Assembly (NCBI RefSeq): GCF_028656935.1 | Contig: NZ_JAMDGZ010000034.1 | Location: forward strand, 1-64,000 | Source of the DNA: Pseudomonas rubra | Lineage (GTDB): Bacteria; Pseudomonadota; Gammaproteobacteria; Pseudomonadales; Pseudomonadaceae | Length of the DNA: 64,000 nt | Direction of reading: 5' to 3' | Shown here: in pieces, positions 8,976 through 18,281 of the stretch | How positions within the stretch are numbered: the first letter of the stretch is position 1 | How the letters are laid out: each line of letters starts with the position of its first letter | Notes under the pieces: model-generated | Databases searched by the model: none | Seen by the model: the letters and a program-made list of their open reading frames with translations, nothing else | What the model was told of the DNA's origin: nothing | Translations under genes and position numbers: made by a program

Positions 8976-11486
8976 TCAACTACCAACCCCCTCCCGCTCA
9001 TCCTCGAAGAACGCCTTGCGCCCATCCACCTGGCTTGAGGCCCGTGGCAGGTTGGCCGCCTCTGCCGTGGGCTTCTCGACGTACCAGTAGCAGTGCCTGG
9101 CAGCGCGGGTAATAGCCACGTAGGCCAGGCGCAGCACCTCATCCTTTTGCGCATTGTCGAACGCCTGGGCGTCACCGTCGCGACCCAGCCCCGCCTGGCG
9201 ATACACCTGGTTCTTGTAGGGTGAGTGGGTCAGGTACTGGCAGTCGCCGAGCATGAACACCGCGTCGGCCTGCAGGCCCTTGGCGCTGTGATAGGTCAAC
9301 TGGCGCAGGCGCCGTTGCGCTGCCGGCAAGCCGGCCTCATGGTTGACCAGCGCCTGCAGGTGCTCGGCGATCGCCGCCTTGTCGCTGCTCTTGCGGTACA
9401 GCAGCATCACCGACTCGCCGTTGCGGTAATGCTCCAGCAAGGTCTGGGCCAGGCTCGCCTCGTCACGCTCAAGCACCTTGACCGGCAGCGGTGTCTCGGC
9501 CGCCGGGCCACAGGCCTTGGCCTTCTTGCCGCTGATGGCCGGTGCCGACTTAACGATATGCTCGGCGGCATCGATAATGTGCTGGTGGCTACGGTAGTTG
9601 TCGGCGAGCATAACCCGGGTGTTGCTCGGCGCCGGGAATTCCTTGCTGAACTCCATGAAGTACTTAGGCGAACTGCCACGCCAGCCGTAGATCGACTGCC
9701 AGTCATCGCCCACGCACAGCAACGAAGAATGCTGTGCCACCCGCCCGATCTGCATGGCCGGGCCGCGGCGACGGATCTCGCGCAGGCAGGCACGCAGCCA
9801 GGAAACGATCTGCGGTGAGACGTCCTGGAACTCGTCGATCATCAGGTGCGCCAGCGGCCGCAGCAGCGGATCAGGTAACAGTTGCAGGTTCTGCGGGTTG
9901 TTCTCGCCGAACAAGGCGAACATGCGGTTGTAGCTCATGATCGGCGGCGACTGGCTGAGCAGGTGAGCTTCCAGGGCTTTCCAGTACAGGGCCAGGGCCT
10001 CGAAGAACAGCGCGTCGCTGTCACCAGCCGGGAAGCTCATGGCGCCGACCGCCTTGTTGACCTCAAGGCCGAGGTTTTCGATAAAGCCGGCAGCGCCAAC
10101 AAAGGCATCCAGCAGCGGTGCTGCGCCCAGCTCGCCCTTGACCTTGTAATCAAAGCCCGGCCCAGCCACGGCATCACCGGCCAGGGACGAGACCAGGCGC
10201 TTGGCGGCTGAATAATTTTCCATCCAAATCACAGGCTTATCGCAGAAAGCTTGAAACAGGGTGCGCTTTATCACCCACTCCGCCCACACCGGAAGCTTTG
10301 CCCCCGGACGCTTGTACTGCTGGTTTTCCTTGGGGTCGAAACCCAGTACCACGTAAGCGTCCAGCTCGGCGATATGGCCATGAAAATGAAAACGGCTGCC
10401 GTTGATCTCGACCGTTTCGCGGCTCGGCTCGATACCCTTGATCGGCCAGGCACCGGCGGCAAACCACAGGTCTTCGAGGGTGTCGCAGAGTTCTTCGTCG
10501 CGACTGGCCGACAACTGGGTCACCGCCACGCGCTTTTGCACATCGGGGTGATCACGGTCCAGTGCCTTGAGCTGCAGGGCTTCGCGGCGCAGGCTGGCGA
10601 TCAGCTGGGCAAAACGCGGGCTGCTGCCCAGCAGGTCGCGGTAACACAGGTTCAGTTGCTGGCGTTGGGCGTCATTGATGCGCAGGTCGAACGGGTTGCT
10701 CTCGGCGTTGGCTTCACTGCCGCCGGGCAGTTCGCTGCCAAGGGTCTCGAACGCGCGCACCTGGCTGAAGCCCGGCAGGCTGCGCACCAGCGGCAGGATG
10801 CGCGAATGGAAGGTACGCACCAACTCGCGGGCCTGGACCTGGCCCAGATCCACCTGCCACAAGGCAAACACCTGCAGCAGGCGGCTGATGAAGTCCTTGC
10901 GCGACTCACGGGTAAAGGTCACCACGGTCATGGCGTCCAGCTCGTAGCCCAGGTAATGCCGTAGCAACAGGATACGCAGCACCAGCGAAGTCGACTTGCC
11001 AGCACCGGCGCCGGCCACCACGCAGGTCGACGGGGTATCGCTGAAGATCATCTTCCACTGCGCCGCACTTGGCTGCGCATGGGGCGCCAGGTGCTGGGCG
11101 ACATCGGCCTTGAAGCGTTTTTTAAGTTCCGCGCTCAGCGGCAGGCGCCAGTCATCGAACAGGCTGTCGTCGATACCCGGCACACCATGGCCGTCGGGGC
11201 GGGTGTCGTGGATCACCAGCACCTGGCGCCCGGCCTCATAGCCGTCGATCCGCCCTTCTTCATAGCCTTCGCGCAGGCCGTCGGCATGGCCAGTGCGCTG
11301 GCCGCTGGCGTGGCCCTGGAACCACGAGTCGCGGTGTTGCGCCTGCAAACGGCTCAGGCCGCGTCCGAGCATGCGCGCCGCCAGGCGCCTGAACCACGGT
11401 AATTGCGCCGGCGCAGTCAACTCCAGGGGTAGCTTGGGACGCTCTTCAGACACACCGACTCCAACAAAATGAAAACCAGCGACCAT
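8976..11486 (-). CDS. UvrD/Rep-family superfamily 1A DNA helicase
   Basis: The 836-residue protein has the motifs of a UvrD-type 3'-5' helicase: Walker A VVAGAGAGKST (about residue 155), TFTRESR, the Walker B MIDEFQD (about 550), CVGDDWQSIYGWRGS, ADNYRSH, LTYHSAKGLQADAV and the C-terminal VAITRAARH. An N-terminal extension of about 130 residues includes a glycine-spaced charged stretch (residues 60-90) not typical of UvrD or Rep. There is no nuclease domain at the C-terminus. The ATG at 11486 has GGAG six bases upstream. It is a single-gene unit. Its exact role, repair or clearing of obstacles, cannot be told apart from the sequence. Confidence 0.88.
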   Translation of the reverse strand: MVAGFHFVGVGVSEERPKLPLELTAPAQLPWFRRLAARMLGRGLSRLQAQHRDSWFQGHASGQRTGHADGLREGYEEGRIDGYEAGRQVLVIHDTRPDGHGVPGIDDSLFDDWRLPLSAELKKRFKADVAQHLAPHAQPSAAQWKMIFSDTPSTCVVAGAGAGKSTSLVLRILLLRHYLGYELDAMTVVTFTRESRKDFISRLLQVFALWQVDLGQVQARELVRTFHSRILPLVRSLPGFSQVRAFETLGSELPGGSEANAESNPFDLRINDAQRQQLNLCYRDLLGSSPRFAQLIASLRREALQLKALDRDHPDVQKRVAVTQLSASRDEELCDTLEDLWFAAGAWPIKGIEPSRETVEINGSRFHFHGHIAELDAYVVLGFDPKENQQYKRPGAKLPVWAEWVIKRTLFQAFCDKPVIWMENYSAAKRLVSSLAGDAVAGPGFDYKVKGELGAAPLLDAFVGAAGFIENLGLEVNKAVGAMSFPAGDSDALFFEALALYWKALEAHLLSQSPPIMSYNRMFALFGENNPQNLQLLPDPLLRPLAHLMIDEFQDVSPQIVSWLRACLREIRRRGPAMQIGRVAQHSSLLCVGDDWQSIYGWRGSSPKYFMEFSKEFPAPSNTRVMLADNYRSHQHIIDAAEHIVKSAPAISGKKAKACGPAAETPLPVKVLERDEASLAQTLLEHYRNGESVMLLYRKSSDKAAIAEHLQALVNHEAGLPAAQRRLRQLTYHSAKGLQADAVFMLGDCQYLTHSPYKNQVYRQAGLGRDGDAQAFDNAQKDEVLRLAYVAITRAARHCYWYVEKPTAEAANLPRASSQVDGRKAFFEDEREGVGS

Positions 11487-11587
11487 GTTCGCTCCATCAG
11501 CCAGAAATCACCAGTCGATTGCTTGCAGATCAGTCAATTAGGCGATGAAGCGCACAAATTACCCTAGCTCTATATATCGATTTACAT

Positions 11588-11624
11588 GATCAAAATAAGT
11601 CGAAATTTACGCTTATTTTCGATC
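11588..11624. promoter_or_regulatory. Inverted repeat in the pirin promoter region
   Basis: AAAATAAG (11592-11599) and CTTATTTT (11612-11619) form a perfect inverted repeat with a 12-bp spacer, extended outward by GATC on both sides. The AT-rich sequence lies 50-85 bp upstream of the pirin start, as expected for an operator of a dimeric activator such as a LysR protein. No regulator gene is adjacent. Confidence 0.5.
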
Positions 11625-11674
11625 AGTTCTTGAGGGATGATTTGCCCATCCACTCACTGTCGAGGACAGCCATC

Positions 11675-12373
11675 ATGCTGCAACTGCGCCCCTTCAACAG
11701 CCTTGGCCACGCCAATCACGGCTGGCTCGATGCCCATCATCACTTCTCGTTTGCCGAATACCATGACCCGGCGCGCATGCACTGGGGCAACCTGCGGGTC
11801 TGGAACGATGACCTGATTGCCGCCGGCAGTGGTTTCCCGCCGCACCCGCACCGCGACATGGAAATCATCACCTATGTACGTGAAGGCGCTATCAGCCATC
11901 AGGACAACCTTGGCAACAAGGGCCGTACCGAAGCCGGTGACGTCCAGGTGATGAGCGCCGGCACCGGCATCACCCACAGTGAATACAACCTGGAAAAGGT
12001 CGATACACGCATCTTCCAGATCTGGATCATTCCTGAGCGTGTCGGCCAGGCGCCCTCCTGGGGCACCCGACCGTTCCCCACGGGCGAACGCGGCGAAGGC
12101 TTCGTGACCCTGGCCAGTGGTCGTGAGGGCGATGAGGATGCCTTGCAGATTCGTGCCGATGCACGGCTGCTGGCAGCGACCTTGCGCGCCGGGGAAACTG
12201 CCGAGTACCGCTTCGCAGCCGGGCGTCGTGGCTACCTGGTGCCGGCCAAGGGGCTGGTTGAAGTCAACGGCTTGCGCGCCGAGGCCCGGGACGGGGTGGC
12301 GATCGAGGATGAGCAGGTGCTCAGGGTGACGGCGGTGCAGGACAGCGAGGTGGTGCTGGTCGATGTAGTGTGA
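11675..12373 (+). CDS. Pirin-family protein
   Basis: The 232-residue protein is a bicupin of the pirin (YhaK/YhhW) family. The N-terminal cupin carries the metal-ligand motif PPHPHRDMEIITYV (His and His early, Glu later) and GTGITHSEYN supplies the last His. Members bind iron; some act as quercetin 2,3-dioxygenases, others have no known activity. The ATG at 11675 has GAGGA eight bases upstream, and homology starts at MLQLRPF. It is divergent from the helicase gene and convergent with pgm. Enzyme activity is not shown by the sequence alone. Confidence 0.9.
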   Translation: MLQLRPFNSLGHANHGWLDAHHHFSFAEYHDPARMHWGNLRVWNDDLIAAGSGFPPHPHRDMEIITYVREGAISHQDNLGNKGRTEAGDVQVMSAGTGITHSEYNLEKVDTRIFQIWIIPERVGQAPSWGTRPFPTGERGEGFVTLASGREGDEDALQIRADARLLAATLRAGETAEYRFAAGRRGYLVPAKGLVEVNGLRAEARDGVAIEDEQVLRVTAVQDSEVVLVDVV

Positions 12374-12377
12374 ACGC

Positions 12378-12430
12378 CATCGCGGGGCAAGCCCGCTCCC
12401 ACCCTGTGGGAGCGGGCTTGCCCCGCGATG
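12378..12430. terminator. Perfect 25-bp inverted repeat (REP pair), likely bidirectional terminator
   Basis: Two 25-base arms (CATCGCGGGGCAAGCCCGCT... and its exact complement) flank a 3-base loop between the convergent pirin and pgm genes. The arms are the Pseudomonas REP sequence. It lacks a U-tract, but a hairpin this stable between convergent genes probably limits read-through. Confidence 0.75.
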
Positions 12431-12440
12431 CTTTCAGCGA

Positions 12441-14078
12441 TCAGGCAATCGCCGCATCCACCAGTTCCTGGGCTTCTGCCACCAGGCGCTGCAGGTGCGC
12501 TTCATCGATAAAGCTTTCGGCGTAGATCTTGTAGATATCCTCGGTACCCGACGGCCGCGCGGCGAACCAGCCGTTGGCAGTCATGACCTTCAGGCCGCCG
12601 ATGGCCTGGTTGTTGCCCGGCGCATGGCTGAGGATCTGCTCGATCGGCTCACCGGCAAGCATCGTCGACTTCACCTGCTCGGGTGCCAGTTTGCTCAGCA
12701 GGGCCTTTTGCTGCGGGTTGGCCTTGGCCTCGACGCGGGTGGCAAACGGCTCGCCCAGCTTGGCGGTGAGTTCGGCGTAGGCCTGGCTCGGATCACGACC
12801 GGTGCGGGCAGTGATTTCCGCCGCCAGCAGCGCCGGAATCAGGCCGTCCTTGTCGGTGGTCCAGACGCTGCCGTCTTTGCGCAGGAACGACGCACCGGCG
12901 CTCTCCTCGCCACCAAAGCCCAGGGAGCCATCGAACAGCCCGTCGGCGAAGAACTTGAAGCCTACCGGCACCTCATACAGGCGCCGCCCCAGAGCAGCCG
13001 TCACACGGTCGATCAGGCCACTGCTGACCACCGTCTTGCCGACGGCGGCATCGCTGCGCCACTGCGGGCGATGCTGGTACAGATAGTCGATGGCCACCGC
13101 CAGATAGTTGTTCGGTGCCAGTAGGCCATTCGGGGTGACGATACCGTGCCGGTCGTGGTCCGGATCGCAAGCAAAAGCCACGTCGAATCGCTCGCGCAGG
13201 CCGATCAGGCCCTGCATGGCGTACGGCGAGGATGGGTCCATGCGGATCTGCCCGTCCCAGTCAACCGACATGAAGCGGAAGGTCGGGTCGACCTCGGTAT
13301 TGACCACTTCCAGGTTCAGCTTGTAGTGCTCGGCAATCGCCGACCAGTAACGCACCCCTGCCCCGCCCAGCGGATCGACGCCCAGGCGCAGGTTGGCGCT
13401 GCGGATAACGTCGAAGTCGATGACGTTTTCCAGGTCGGCAACATAGTTACCCAGGTAGTCATGTCGGTGGGTGGTGCTGGCCGCCAGCGCCTGCTCATGG
13501 GCAATCTGCTTGATGTCGTCCAGGTTCGCCGCCAGCAGTTCGTTGGCCTTGGCCTCGATCCACTTGGTGACGTCGCTGTCGGCAGGGCCGCCGTTGGGTG
13601 GGTTGTACTTGAAGCCACCGCTTTGCGGCGGGTTGTGCGACGGGGTGATGACGATGCCGTCGGCAAGGCCGCTGCTGCGCCCGCGGTTGTAGCAGATGAT
13701 TGCGTGAGACACCGCCGGGGTCGGGGTGTACTCGTCATCCTTGGACAGCATCACCTCAACGCCGTTGGCCGCCAGCACCTGCAGGGCACTGGCCGCTGCA
13801 GGAGTCGACAGCGCGTGGGTGTCGGCGCCGATGAACAACGGGCCGCTGATACCTTTGCTCTGACGGTACAGGCAGATGGCCTGGGTGATGGCCAGCACGT
13901 GGTGCTCGTTGAAGCTCAGGTCCAGGGAGCTGCCGCGATGCCCGGAGGTGCCGAAGGCAACCCGCTGGGTGGCGATGCTGGCATCAGGCTGGCCAGTGTA
14001 ATAGGCGGTCAACAATTTCGGGATATCCACCAGCACGGAGGCCGGGGCCAGTTTGCCCGCCAAAGGACTGAGCTTCAT
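12441..14078 (-). CDS. pgm: Phosphoglucomutase (alpha-D-glucose phosphate-specific)
   Basis: The 545-residue enzyme interconverts glucose 1-phosphate and glucose 6-phosphate; the E. coli Pgm is 546 residues. Seen are FGTSGHRGSS near the N-terminus, the phosphoserine loop VITPSHNPP, the metal-binding DPDHDRHG, the sugar-binding GGEESAG and the phosphate-binding RPSGTEDIYK. All catalytic elements look intact. The ATG at 14078 was chosen because GAGG lies seven bases upstream and homology begins at MKLSPLAGKL. It stands alone between two convergent hairpin or gene ends. Confidence 0.95.
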   Translation of the reverse strand: MKLSPLAGKLAPASVLVDIPKLLTAYYTGQPDASIATQRVAFGTSGHRGSSLDLSFNEHHVLAITQAICLYRQSKGISGPLFIGADTHALSTPAAASALQVLAANGVEVMLSKDDEYTPTPAVSHAIICYNRGRSSGLADGIVITPSHNPPQSGGFKYNPPNGGPADSDVTKWIEAKANELLAANLDDIKQIAHEQALAASTTHRHDYLGNYVADLENVIDFDVIRSANLRLGVDPLGGAGVRYWSAIAEHYKLNLEVVNTEVDPTFRFMSVDWDGQIRMDPSSPYAMQGLIGLRERFDVAFACDPDHDRHGIVTPNGLLAPNNYLAVAIDYLYQHRPQWRSDAAVGKTVVSSGLIDRVTAALGRRLYEVPVGFKFFADGLFDGSLGFGGEESAGASFLRKDGSVWTTDKDGLIPALLAAEITARTGRDPSQAYAELTAKLGEPFATRVEAKANPQQKALLSKLAPEQVKSTMLAGEPIEQILSHAPGNNQAIGGLKVMTANGWFAARPSGTEDIYKIYAESFIDEAHLQRLVAEAQELVDAAIA

Positions 14079-14173
14079 GCAAAACCTCAAGAAAGGATGT
14101 TCGGGGTGATAAAAACACGCAGTTTACTGGCAGTTTGACCAGCAAGCGACCGTCGCTATCCCCAACCCCGCGA

Positions 14174-16435
14174 TTATTTCTGCTGCGGCGCCCACCAGGC
14201 CGGAAACATGCGCTGTACACGAGCTTCGGCAAAACGCTCATCTATCAGCAACACCGTGCCCCGGTCCTGGGTACCACGGATCACCCGACCTGCCGCCTGG
14301 ATGACTTTCTGCACTCCGGGATACAGGTAGGTGTAGTCGAAACCTGCGCTGAACAGCCTGGCCATGCGCAGCTTGATCTGCTCGTTGACGGGATTGACCT
14401 GGGGCAATCCGAGGGTGGCGACAAAGGCGCCGATCAAGCGCGTACCGGGCAAGTCGACACCCTCGGCAAAGGCGCCGCCGAGCACGGCAAAACCCACGCC
14501 CTGCCCGGCAGCGACGAAACGTTCAAGAAAGCCCTGGCGCTGTCCTTCATCCATGCCTGGCGCCTGGCGCCATTGCTCAATGGCCGGATAACGCGATGCC
14601 AACAGGTTCGAGACCTGTTGCAGGTATTCAAAGCTGCTAAAGAACGCCAGGTAGTTGCCCGGCACGCGGCCAAATTGCTCGGCAATCAACTCGACAATCG
14701 GCGCCAGCGAGGCCTCGCGATGCTGGTAACGGGTCGAGACACTGCTGACCAGCCGCACCTGCAGTTGCTCGGCGGCAAAAGGTGACGCTACCTCAAGCCA
14801 GGCCGTGTCGGCCGGCATGCCCAGCAGGTCGGTGTAGTAGCGTTGCGGGCTGAGGGTGGCGGAGAACAGCGTGACACTGCGCGCGGCGCTCATGCGCGGG
14901 CCGATCAGCGCCGCCGGCACCACATTGCGCAGGCACAGGGTCGACAAGGCCCGCTTGCCCGGGCCCGGGCGCTTGCTGATATCGAACAGGAAGTGCTCAT
15001 CGAACAGGTCGCTGACCCGGATGAACTGCAACGCCTGAAAGAAGAACTGCAACACCGCAGGATCAATGCCGGTCGGCGCCTGGTTGAGCTGCTCCTGGAT
15101 CACTGAAACACAGTGCTGCAGCGCCTTGAGCAGGGCTTCAGGCAAACCTTCGACCACCCGGTACGGCGCCAATTGATCTTTGTGCAGGGCGTTCCACTGG
15201 CGGTTCAGGCGCTCCAGGGCGCTGACCAGGCCCGCCGGTTTGAGCTTGCGCAAGGCCAGCAACTGGCCCTGGTCGAGGCTTGCGCTGTACATCTGCCGGG
15301 CTCGCTCGACCAGGTTGTGGGCTTCGTCCACCAGCACGGCCAGGCGCCACTGGTTGGCCTGGGCCAGGCCATAGAGCAAGGCGCTCTGATCAAAGTAGTA
15401 GTTGTAGTCGGCCACCAGCACATCGACCCAACGGGCCATTTCCTGGCCCAGGTAGTACGGGCAGACCTGATGGGCCAGGGCCACTTCGCGCAAGGCGGCC
15501 TTGTCGAGCATTGCCACCGCCTGGGCGGCCTGGCGTGCTGCGGGCAGTCGGTCGTAAAAGCCCTTGGCCAACGGACAGGCATCGCCATGGCAGGCCGTGC
15601 CCGGGTATTCACAAGACTTTTCGCGGGCGACCAATTCAAGGCTGCGCAAGGCGCCCTGGGTGCCAGCGGCCATTATCTGCTGCAGCGCCTCCAGAGCCAG
15701 GGCACGCCCGGGGGTCTTGGCGGTCAGGAAAACAACCTTGTCCAGTTGCTGCGGGACCATGGCCTTGAGCAACGGGAACAGGGTGCCGAGGGTCTTGCCG
15801 ATGCCAGTGGTGGCCTGGGCCATCAGGCAACGCCCGGTGCTGACCGCCTTGTACACGGTTTCGGCCAGCTCCCGCTGGCCCTGACGAAACGGCCCATGGG
15901 GGAATGTCAGGACCTGCAAACCCTGGTCGCGCAAGGCCTGGCGCTGCAACTGCTGCTCGGCCCAGTGCAGGAAGAGTGCGCATTGCGCATTGAAAAATTG
16001 CTCCAGCGCCTCGGCGCTCCAACGCTGTTCAATCAGTGTTTGTTCATCGCTGTCGACATTCAGGTAGACCAGCGCCAGGCGCAGATGCGAAAGCTTGCGC
16101 TGCTGGCACAGCAACCAGCCGTACACCTGGGCCTGGGCCCAATGCAGCTGGCGATGGTTAGCAGGCTGGCGAGCCAGGTCGCCACGGTAGGTCTTGATTT
16201 CTTCCAGGCGATTGAGCTGCGGATGATAGCCATCGGCGCGGCCACGCACATGCAGCGTGGCGTAGTGCCCCTCTAGGCTGACTTCCGTTTCGTAGCCCTC
16301 GCCGCGCCCGGCCATGACCCGCCGATGGCCGCTGATGCCCTCCTGGGCAGTGGGCGACGGGGTAAAACGCAGGTCAAGGTCACCGACCTTGGCGCTGAAC
16401 TCGCACAACGCCCGGACCGCCACGTTGTAACTCAT
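14174..16435 (-). CDS. XPD/DinG-family Fe-S DNA helicase with N-terminal PD-(D/E)XK-like region
   Basis: The 753-residue superfamily 2 helicase begins with a nuclease-like segment (RADGYHPQLNRLEEIKTYRG, residues about 68-87) that has the D...ExK pattern of PD-(D/E)XK enzymes. Helicase motifs follow: Walker A TTGIGKTLG, four cysteines of an XPD-type iron-sulfur cluster (CEYPGTACHGDACP then CPYY, residues about 270-320), DEAHN, SATLSP and the C-terminal QAAGRVIRG. Members unwind DNA 5'-3'. The ATG at 16435 overlaps the stop of the FAN1 gene as ATGA, so the two are translationally coupled and likely work together in repair. Confidence 0.88.
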   Translation of the reverse strand: MSYNVAVRALCEFSAKVGDLDLRFTPSPTAQEGISGHRRVMAGRGEGYETEVSLEGHYATLHVRGRADGYHPQLNRLEEIKTYRGDLARQPANHRQLHWAQAQVYGWLLCQQRKLSHLRLALVYLNVDSDEQTLIEQRWSAEALEQFFNAQCALFLHWAEQQLQRQALRDQGLQVLTFPHGPFRQGQRELAETVYKAVSTGRCLMAQATTGIGKTLGTLFPLLKAMVPQQLDKVVFLTAKTPGRALALEALQQIMAAGTQGALRSLELVAREKSCEYPGTACHGDACPLAKGFYDRLPAARQAAQAVAMLDKAALREVALAHQVCPYYLGQEMARWVDVLVADYNYYFDQSALLYGLAQANQWRLAVLVDEAHNLVERARQMYSASLDQGQLLALRKLKPAGLVSALERLNRQWNALHKDQLAPYRVVEGLPEALLKALQHCVSVIQEQLNQAPTGIDPAVLQFFFQALQFIRVSDLFDEHFLFDISKRPGPGKRALSTLCLRNVVPAALIGPRMSAARSVTLFSATLSPQRYYTDLLGMPADTAWLEVASPFAAEQLQVRLVSSVSTRYQHREASLAPIVELIAEQFGRVPGNYLAFFSSFEYLQQVSNLLASRYPAIEQWRQAPGMDEGQRQGFLERFVAAGQGVGFAVLGGAFAEGVDLPGTRLIGAFVATLGLPQVNPVNEQIKLRMARLFSAGFDYTYLYPGVQKVIQAAGRVIRGTQDRGTVLLIDERFAEARVQRMFPAWWAPQQK

Positions 16436-18075
16436 GTTGACCACTGCACATGGCAGACGTCGACCGGCAGGCCGTGCTCGGCGCAGAACTCGATCCAGCG
16501 CAACTGGCTGTCTTGCAGACGATCGCCCGGGCCCTTGACTTCGATCATCCGGTAGCGCTGCTGCTCAGGCCAGAACTGGATCAGGTCGGGCATGCCCGAA
16601 CGGTTGCCTTGAAGATCCTCGAGCAGGCGTTCAAAGCAGCGTTTCAGGTGCGCCGCCGGCAGGCAGGCCAGGGCCTGCTCAAGCAGTTTTTCGCTGAGCA
16701 CCTGCCAGTAAACGAAAGGTGATTGCAGACCCTGCTTGCCAAGGAAATGACGGCGTATGGTGTGAAGGTAGCGCCCATCGTCCAGTTGCCCAAGGCACTG
16801 CGCGAACAGCGCGCGGCGGCGCGGGTAAAACTCGGCGTCGTGCAGGTCCTGTGGTGCACTCTGGAACGGGTGGAAGAAGGCACCGGGCAACGGCGCAAAA
16901 ATCGCTTCCCAGCACAACAGGCCGAACAGGCTGTTGAACAAGGTGTTCTCGACGTAGTGCACATGCCCGCCGTCCTGCTCCAGGTGCTGCTGCACCGCCT
17001 GCTCCACCCCCAGGGCCGCCCACTGCGCGGGCAGCGTCAGGTCGATCAGGTTGACCTTGGGCTTGGCCCGCCGTGGCTGCGGCGGGCCGCCGAGCTTGCG
17101 CTGCAAACGCGGCAACATCCGCGCCAAGGCTTGCACCTCGACTGCGTTGGCCGGTTGCCGGGCGACTTGCGAGGCCAGTTCGAAGGCCGCCGCCCATTGC
17201 TCGCTGCGTTCGAGCACGCGAATGTGGCGAATCCGTGCTTGCGGATGCTGGCTGCGCGGGTAGATGCGCAGGGCCAGTGGCCAGTCCGCCAGGCGCTCAC
17301 TGTGCTGGCCAAGCTGATACAGAAGGCGCGAACGCCGCCGCTGCAGCCAGGGGTTGTCGCTGTCCAGGGCGTCAACCTCAGCCACCACCTGCTCCAGGGC
17401 AACGCCCTGCTCAAGCCATTCGCCGCACTCATGCAGGGCCAGCGCCACCTCGATATCAGAGCGCTGGCGCAACGCCCGGGAGTCGTCGCTGAAGGCGACC
17501 TGTTCATAGCGCATCAGGCCAAGGTCGGCCAACACGAACTCTGACCAGTCCTTGTACAAATTGCCAAAAAACAACAGCCGCAGACGGTCGCACAGTGCCT
17601 GCAAGCGCAACTCGATAACCGGCTCGGCAAAGCCCGGCAACCATTCATGCAAGGGCCGGGCTGGCAACTCAAGGGCTTGCAACTGCGCCAGCAACTCGCT
17701 CTTGGCCGCCCGTGGGCGGCTCAGCAACGGGCTAAAACCTGTGGCCAGTTCATCCTTGCGCAGCAGGTCAAACAACTGCTCAAGGCTCAGCGGGCTGTCG
17801 TCCACGACCCAGCCCATGGCCAGCAGCGGTTCAAGCGCCGCCTGGGGCGAGCCGATTTCGGCATACACCAGCTTGCTCGGGCGAAACAGCAGGCCCTTGC
17901 GCATCACCATGCGCACCAGCAAGGCCTGCGCAGCCCGGGGCTGCTGGCGGAACTGCTGAATGAACGCCCGTTCTTGCGCGTCGAGCAGATCGGCGTAGCG
18001 CAACTCGATCCAGCCAAGCACTTGCTGGAAGTTGTGCAGGTAATAAAACGGCTCGTCGACGGAATGGGCGATCAC
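16432..18075 (-). CDS. fan1: FAN1-type VRR-NUC structure-specific nuclease
   Basis: The 547-residue protein matches bacterial FAN1, which cuts flap DNA and helps unhook interstrand crosslinks; the P. aeruginosa homologue is of similar size and has a known structure. The C-terminal VRR-NUC domain shows the PD-(D/E)XK core as MPDLIQFW followed by MIEVKGPGDRLQDSQ (about residues 490-525). The preceding 430 residues are the helical SAP and TPR-like part. The start is a GTG at 18075 with a weak ribosome-binding site, so the N-terminus is less certain. The coupled Fe-S helicase gene follows directly. Confidence 0.9.
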   Translation of the reverse strand: MIAHSVDEPFYYLHNFQQVLGWIELRYADLLDAQERAFIQQFRQQPRAAQALLVRMVMRKGLLFRPSKLVYAEIGSPQAALEPLLAMGWVVDDSPLSLEQLFDLLRKDELATGFSPLLSRPRAAKSELLAQLQALELPARPLHEWLPGFAEPVIELRLQALCDRLRLLFFGNLYKDWSEFVLADLGLMRYEQVAFSDDSRALRQRSDIEVALALHECGEWLEQGVALEQVVAEVDALDSDNPWLQRRRSRLLYQLGQHSERLADWPLALRIYPRSQHPQARIRHIRVLERSEQWAAAFELASQVARQPANAVEVQALARMLPRLQRKLGGPPQPRRAKPKVNLIDLTLPAQWAALGVEQAVQQHLEQDGGHVHYVENTLFNSLFGLLCWEAIFAPLPGAFFHPFQSAPQDLHDAEFYPRRRALFAQCLGQLDDGRYLHTIRRHFLGKQGLQSPFVYWQVLSEKLLEQALACLPAAHLKRCFERLLEDLQGNRSGMPDLIQFWPEQQRYRMIEVKGPGDRLQDSQLRWIEFCAEHGLPVDVCHVQWST

Positions 18076-18281
18076 AGGTCACTAGGCGCTGGCGACAGGA
18101 GCACTGGTTATACATACAGATACGCCCTTCTGGCAACCTGTGGGCGACCTGCGGACGACTTTAGCCGGTCTGTACTGGCATTGGCCGTTGCCAGTTGTAG
18201 CACCGGATTAAAAACCGTCCGATTTCCTGCTGTGGAACCGCGGCTGCACTAATCTACCAGGGGTAGCAAGGAGGGTTGACG

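Noticed and set aside
15113..16276. Plus-strand frame of 387 codons opposite the Fe-S helicase
   Set aside because: The opposite strand has complete helicase motifs. This frame has no recognisable domain and a composition typical of an antisense shadow. The frames at 5429-6358 and 58034-58993 were dropped for the same reason.
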